This document shows positions 63,801 through 64,000 of a stretch of 64,000 bases of DNA, in pieces. Each line of letters opens with the position of its first letter. The first letter of the stretch is position 1. The notes beneath the pieces were generated by a model. The model searched no databases. It was given only the letters and a program-made list of their open reading frames with translations, and was not told where the DNA came from. Position numbers and translations under genes: made by a program. The DNA is from an uncultured Pseudobutyrivibrio sp. (GTDB taxonomy: Bacteria; Bacillota; Clostridia; Lachnospirales; Lachnospiraceae). The stretch lies in the NCBI GenBank assembly GCA_900546435.1, contig URCQ01000003.1, positions 1 through 64,000 on the forward strand, written 5' to 3'.

Positions 63801-63896
63801 GCCGGAGATGATACGTGGGGTGCACTTACGCATCCGGAATATCTTATTGATAATAGCAAAAAGTTAACATTAACATTCTCTTTCCGTGGTATCTAA
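60876..63896 (+). CDS. lacZ: Beta-galactosidase (glycoside hydrolase family 2)
   Basis: 1006 residues, cytosolic (no signal). GH2 order: sugar-binding domain with YANTQYPWDG, Ig-like middle, TIM barrel with acid/base Glu in VIWSCGNESFGG near residue 454 and nucleophile Glu in LCEYTHAMGNSCG near residue 520, and the C-terminal beta-galactosidase small chain with GLGPEETYVDK. Length equals E. coli LacZ. It hydrolyses imported beta-galactosides; its gene follows the importer by 58 bp. Confidence 0.95.
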   Translation: MAEFRYSIIKNPEIFMENRLPAHSDHAFYRSEESAAANDADFKVSLNGVWKFSYAKNIASAIEGFEKADYDCKTWDDIRVPAHIQMEGYDTPQYANTQYPWDGRQAVLPGEIPEEFNPVGSYVKYFEVPKNMEEGPVFISFQGVESGMALWLNGHYVGYSEDSFTPSEFDLTPYLVKGINKLAVQVYKWTAGSWCEDQDFFRFSGIYREVYLYTIPKVHICDLKLKTILDQDYKDAVLQLDLETNADGKAEVCLADDDVEMVMSVALEEGHNHIEMPVKEPFLWSAEDPYLYDLTIRVQNKAGVLQEVVKEHVGFRKFEMKNQMMHINGKRIAFYGVNRHEFSADSGRCITEKEILKDIITMKQHNINAIRTCHYPNQSALYRLCDAYGIYVIDETNLETHGTWNAHQMGLVDRDFVVPGDRPEYQEMILDRAKSMFERDKNHPSIVIWSCGNESFGGKDILEMSKAFHRWDDTRLVHYEGVWWDPRYPETTDMVSTMYTPAVDIEAYLKEHREKPYILCEYTHAMGNSCGAMHKYTDLMEKEPLFQGGFIWDYIDQSLTKKDRYGVEFQAYGGDFGERPCDYNFSGNGICYGKDRDPSPKMQEVKYNYQPIAIEIKQCMATIHNKNLFTNTNVYDAVVTLEKEGTLVEQQILTIDVEPLEKKNVLLEMEIPDNGEYVLTLSFVLREDTLWAKRGHEIAYGQEVIGKMEAREPSKKPYTVTKGWHNIGVKGEDFEVLFSILHGGLVSYRYGGVEMLKAIPKPNFWRALTDNDVANLLPFRAGQWKVASMFSTFKYNHGRAATDCVLEEAEDHITVTYTYHLPVRPQMDCEVAYSVYGDGEVKVKMTMDPSAEVGELPEYSMLFIMDADYDHLSWYGLGPEETYVDKCHAKLGLYHNKVADNMAKYLVPQECGNKTGVRYAKVTDEHGRGLLIQGDQLHFSALPYSPHELDNALHMTELPPVHYTFIRVGLEQMGVAGDDTWGALTHPEYLIDNSKKLTLTFSFRGI

Positions 63897-63920
63897 GTTA
63901 TAATTAAGAAAGAGTCTTTC

Positions 63921-63957
63921 ACAAATGCTCTCATGAAAGATGAGGGCATTTGTTTTA
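63921..63957 (+). terminator. Terminator of the galactoside operon
   Basis: ACAAATGC-TCTCAT pairs with ATGAG-GGCATTTGT around GAAAG, followed by TTTTAT. Confidence 0.8.
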
Positions 63958-63989
63958 TCTGATTTTTAAGAACGCGGTTTGGGGAAAGC

Positions 63990-64000
63990 GAAAGGAGAGG
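63990..64000 (+). promoter_or_regulatory. Probable ribosome site of a gene beyond the right edge
   Basis: GAAAGGAGAGG at the very end of the window; no start codon is visible. Confidence 0.35.

Overview
The window looks like a chromosome segment from a spore-forming, low-GC Bacillota, most likely a gut Lachnospiraceae. The sequence support is strong GGAGG ribosome sites, spmA/spmB, the yaaR-holB-ricT-trmN6-rsmI block in Bacillus-like order, TlpA/CD1871A redox proteins and many AraC/ABC sugar genes. The source is probably a draft or metagenome assembly, because an Illumina adapter is embedded at 37074-37103 and breaks a gene.

Layout. 1-7200 is mixed accessory: a cut-off YhfC-like membrane protein, a gene remnant, a TauE exporter with a divergent TetR, two small enzymes, an AraC regulator, a HAD phosphatase, then Crp/Fnr, thioredoxin and alcohol dehydrogenase. 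7450-17260 is a long nucleoside uptake and breakdown operon: BMP lipoprotein, ABC ATPase, two permeases, uridine phosphorylase, deoC, cdd, deoB, a Crp-type regulator and purine nucleoside phosphorylase. It brings in nucleosides, splits off the base and passes the pentose phosphate to central metabolism. 17344-18666 encodes a membrane-anchored acidic protein with two motifs like those at the N-termini of flagellar FliM/FliN. tRNA-Lys, a pentulose kinase, araD, tRNA-Gly, an oxidoreductase, a MATE pump, a CobW-like GTPase, trmB and a penicillin-binding protein follow. 27651-29943 has an orphan ArgR-like protein and an AbiE-like pair with a degenerate second member. 30639-36655 is the conserved yaaO-to-rsmI housekeeping block, then the adapter-broken DUF885 peptidase, spmAB, a DUF212 membrane protein, tRNA-fMet and the rpsF-ssb-rpsR operon. 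41893-45780 holds a TlpA, membrane ferredoxin, CD1871A and two-component group that looks like an extracytoplasmic electron-transfer cassette.

The most interesting piece is the leader of the magnesium transporter gene mgtE (45791-46055). It has a strong promoter, a 25-codon upstream reading frame with an ideal ribosome site, and three RNA segments that can pair as antiterminator (1:2) or terminator (2:3). This is a candidate translation-controlled attenuator. A second candidate is an HTH-AAA ATPase-PD-(D/E)XK fusion (50329-52191) preceded by 21-bp direct repeats and a clean promoter. The right end (53149-63896) is a carbohydrate locus: an intracellular GH43 enzyme with a discoidin-like domain, two AraC regulators, a sugar ABC importer and a GH2 beta-galactosidase.

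All functional names come from reading motifs and gene order by eye; no database search was run.
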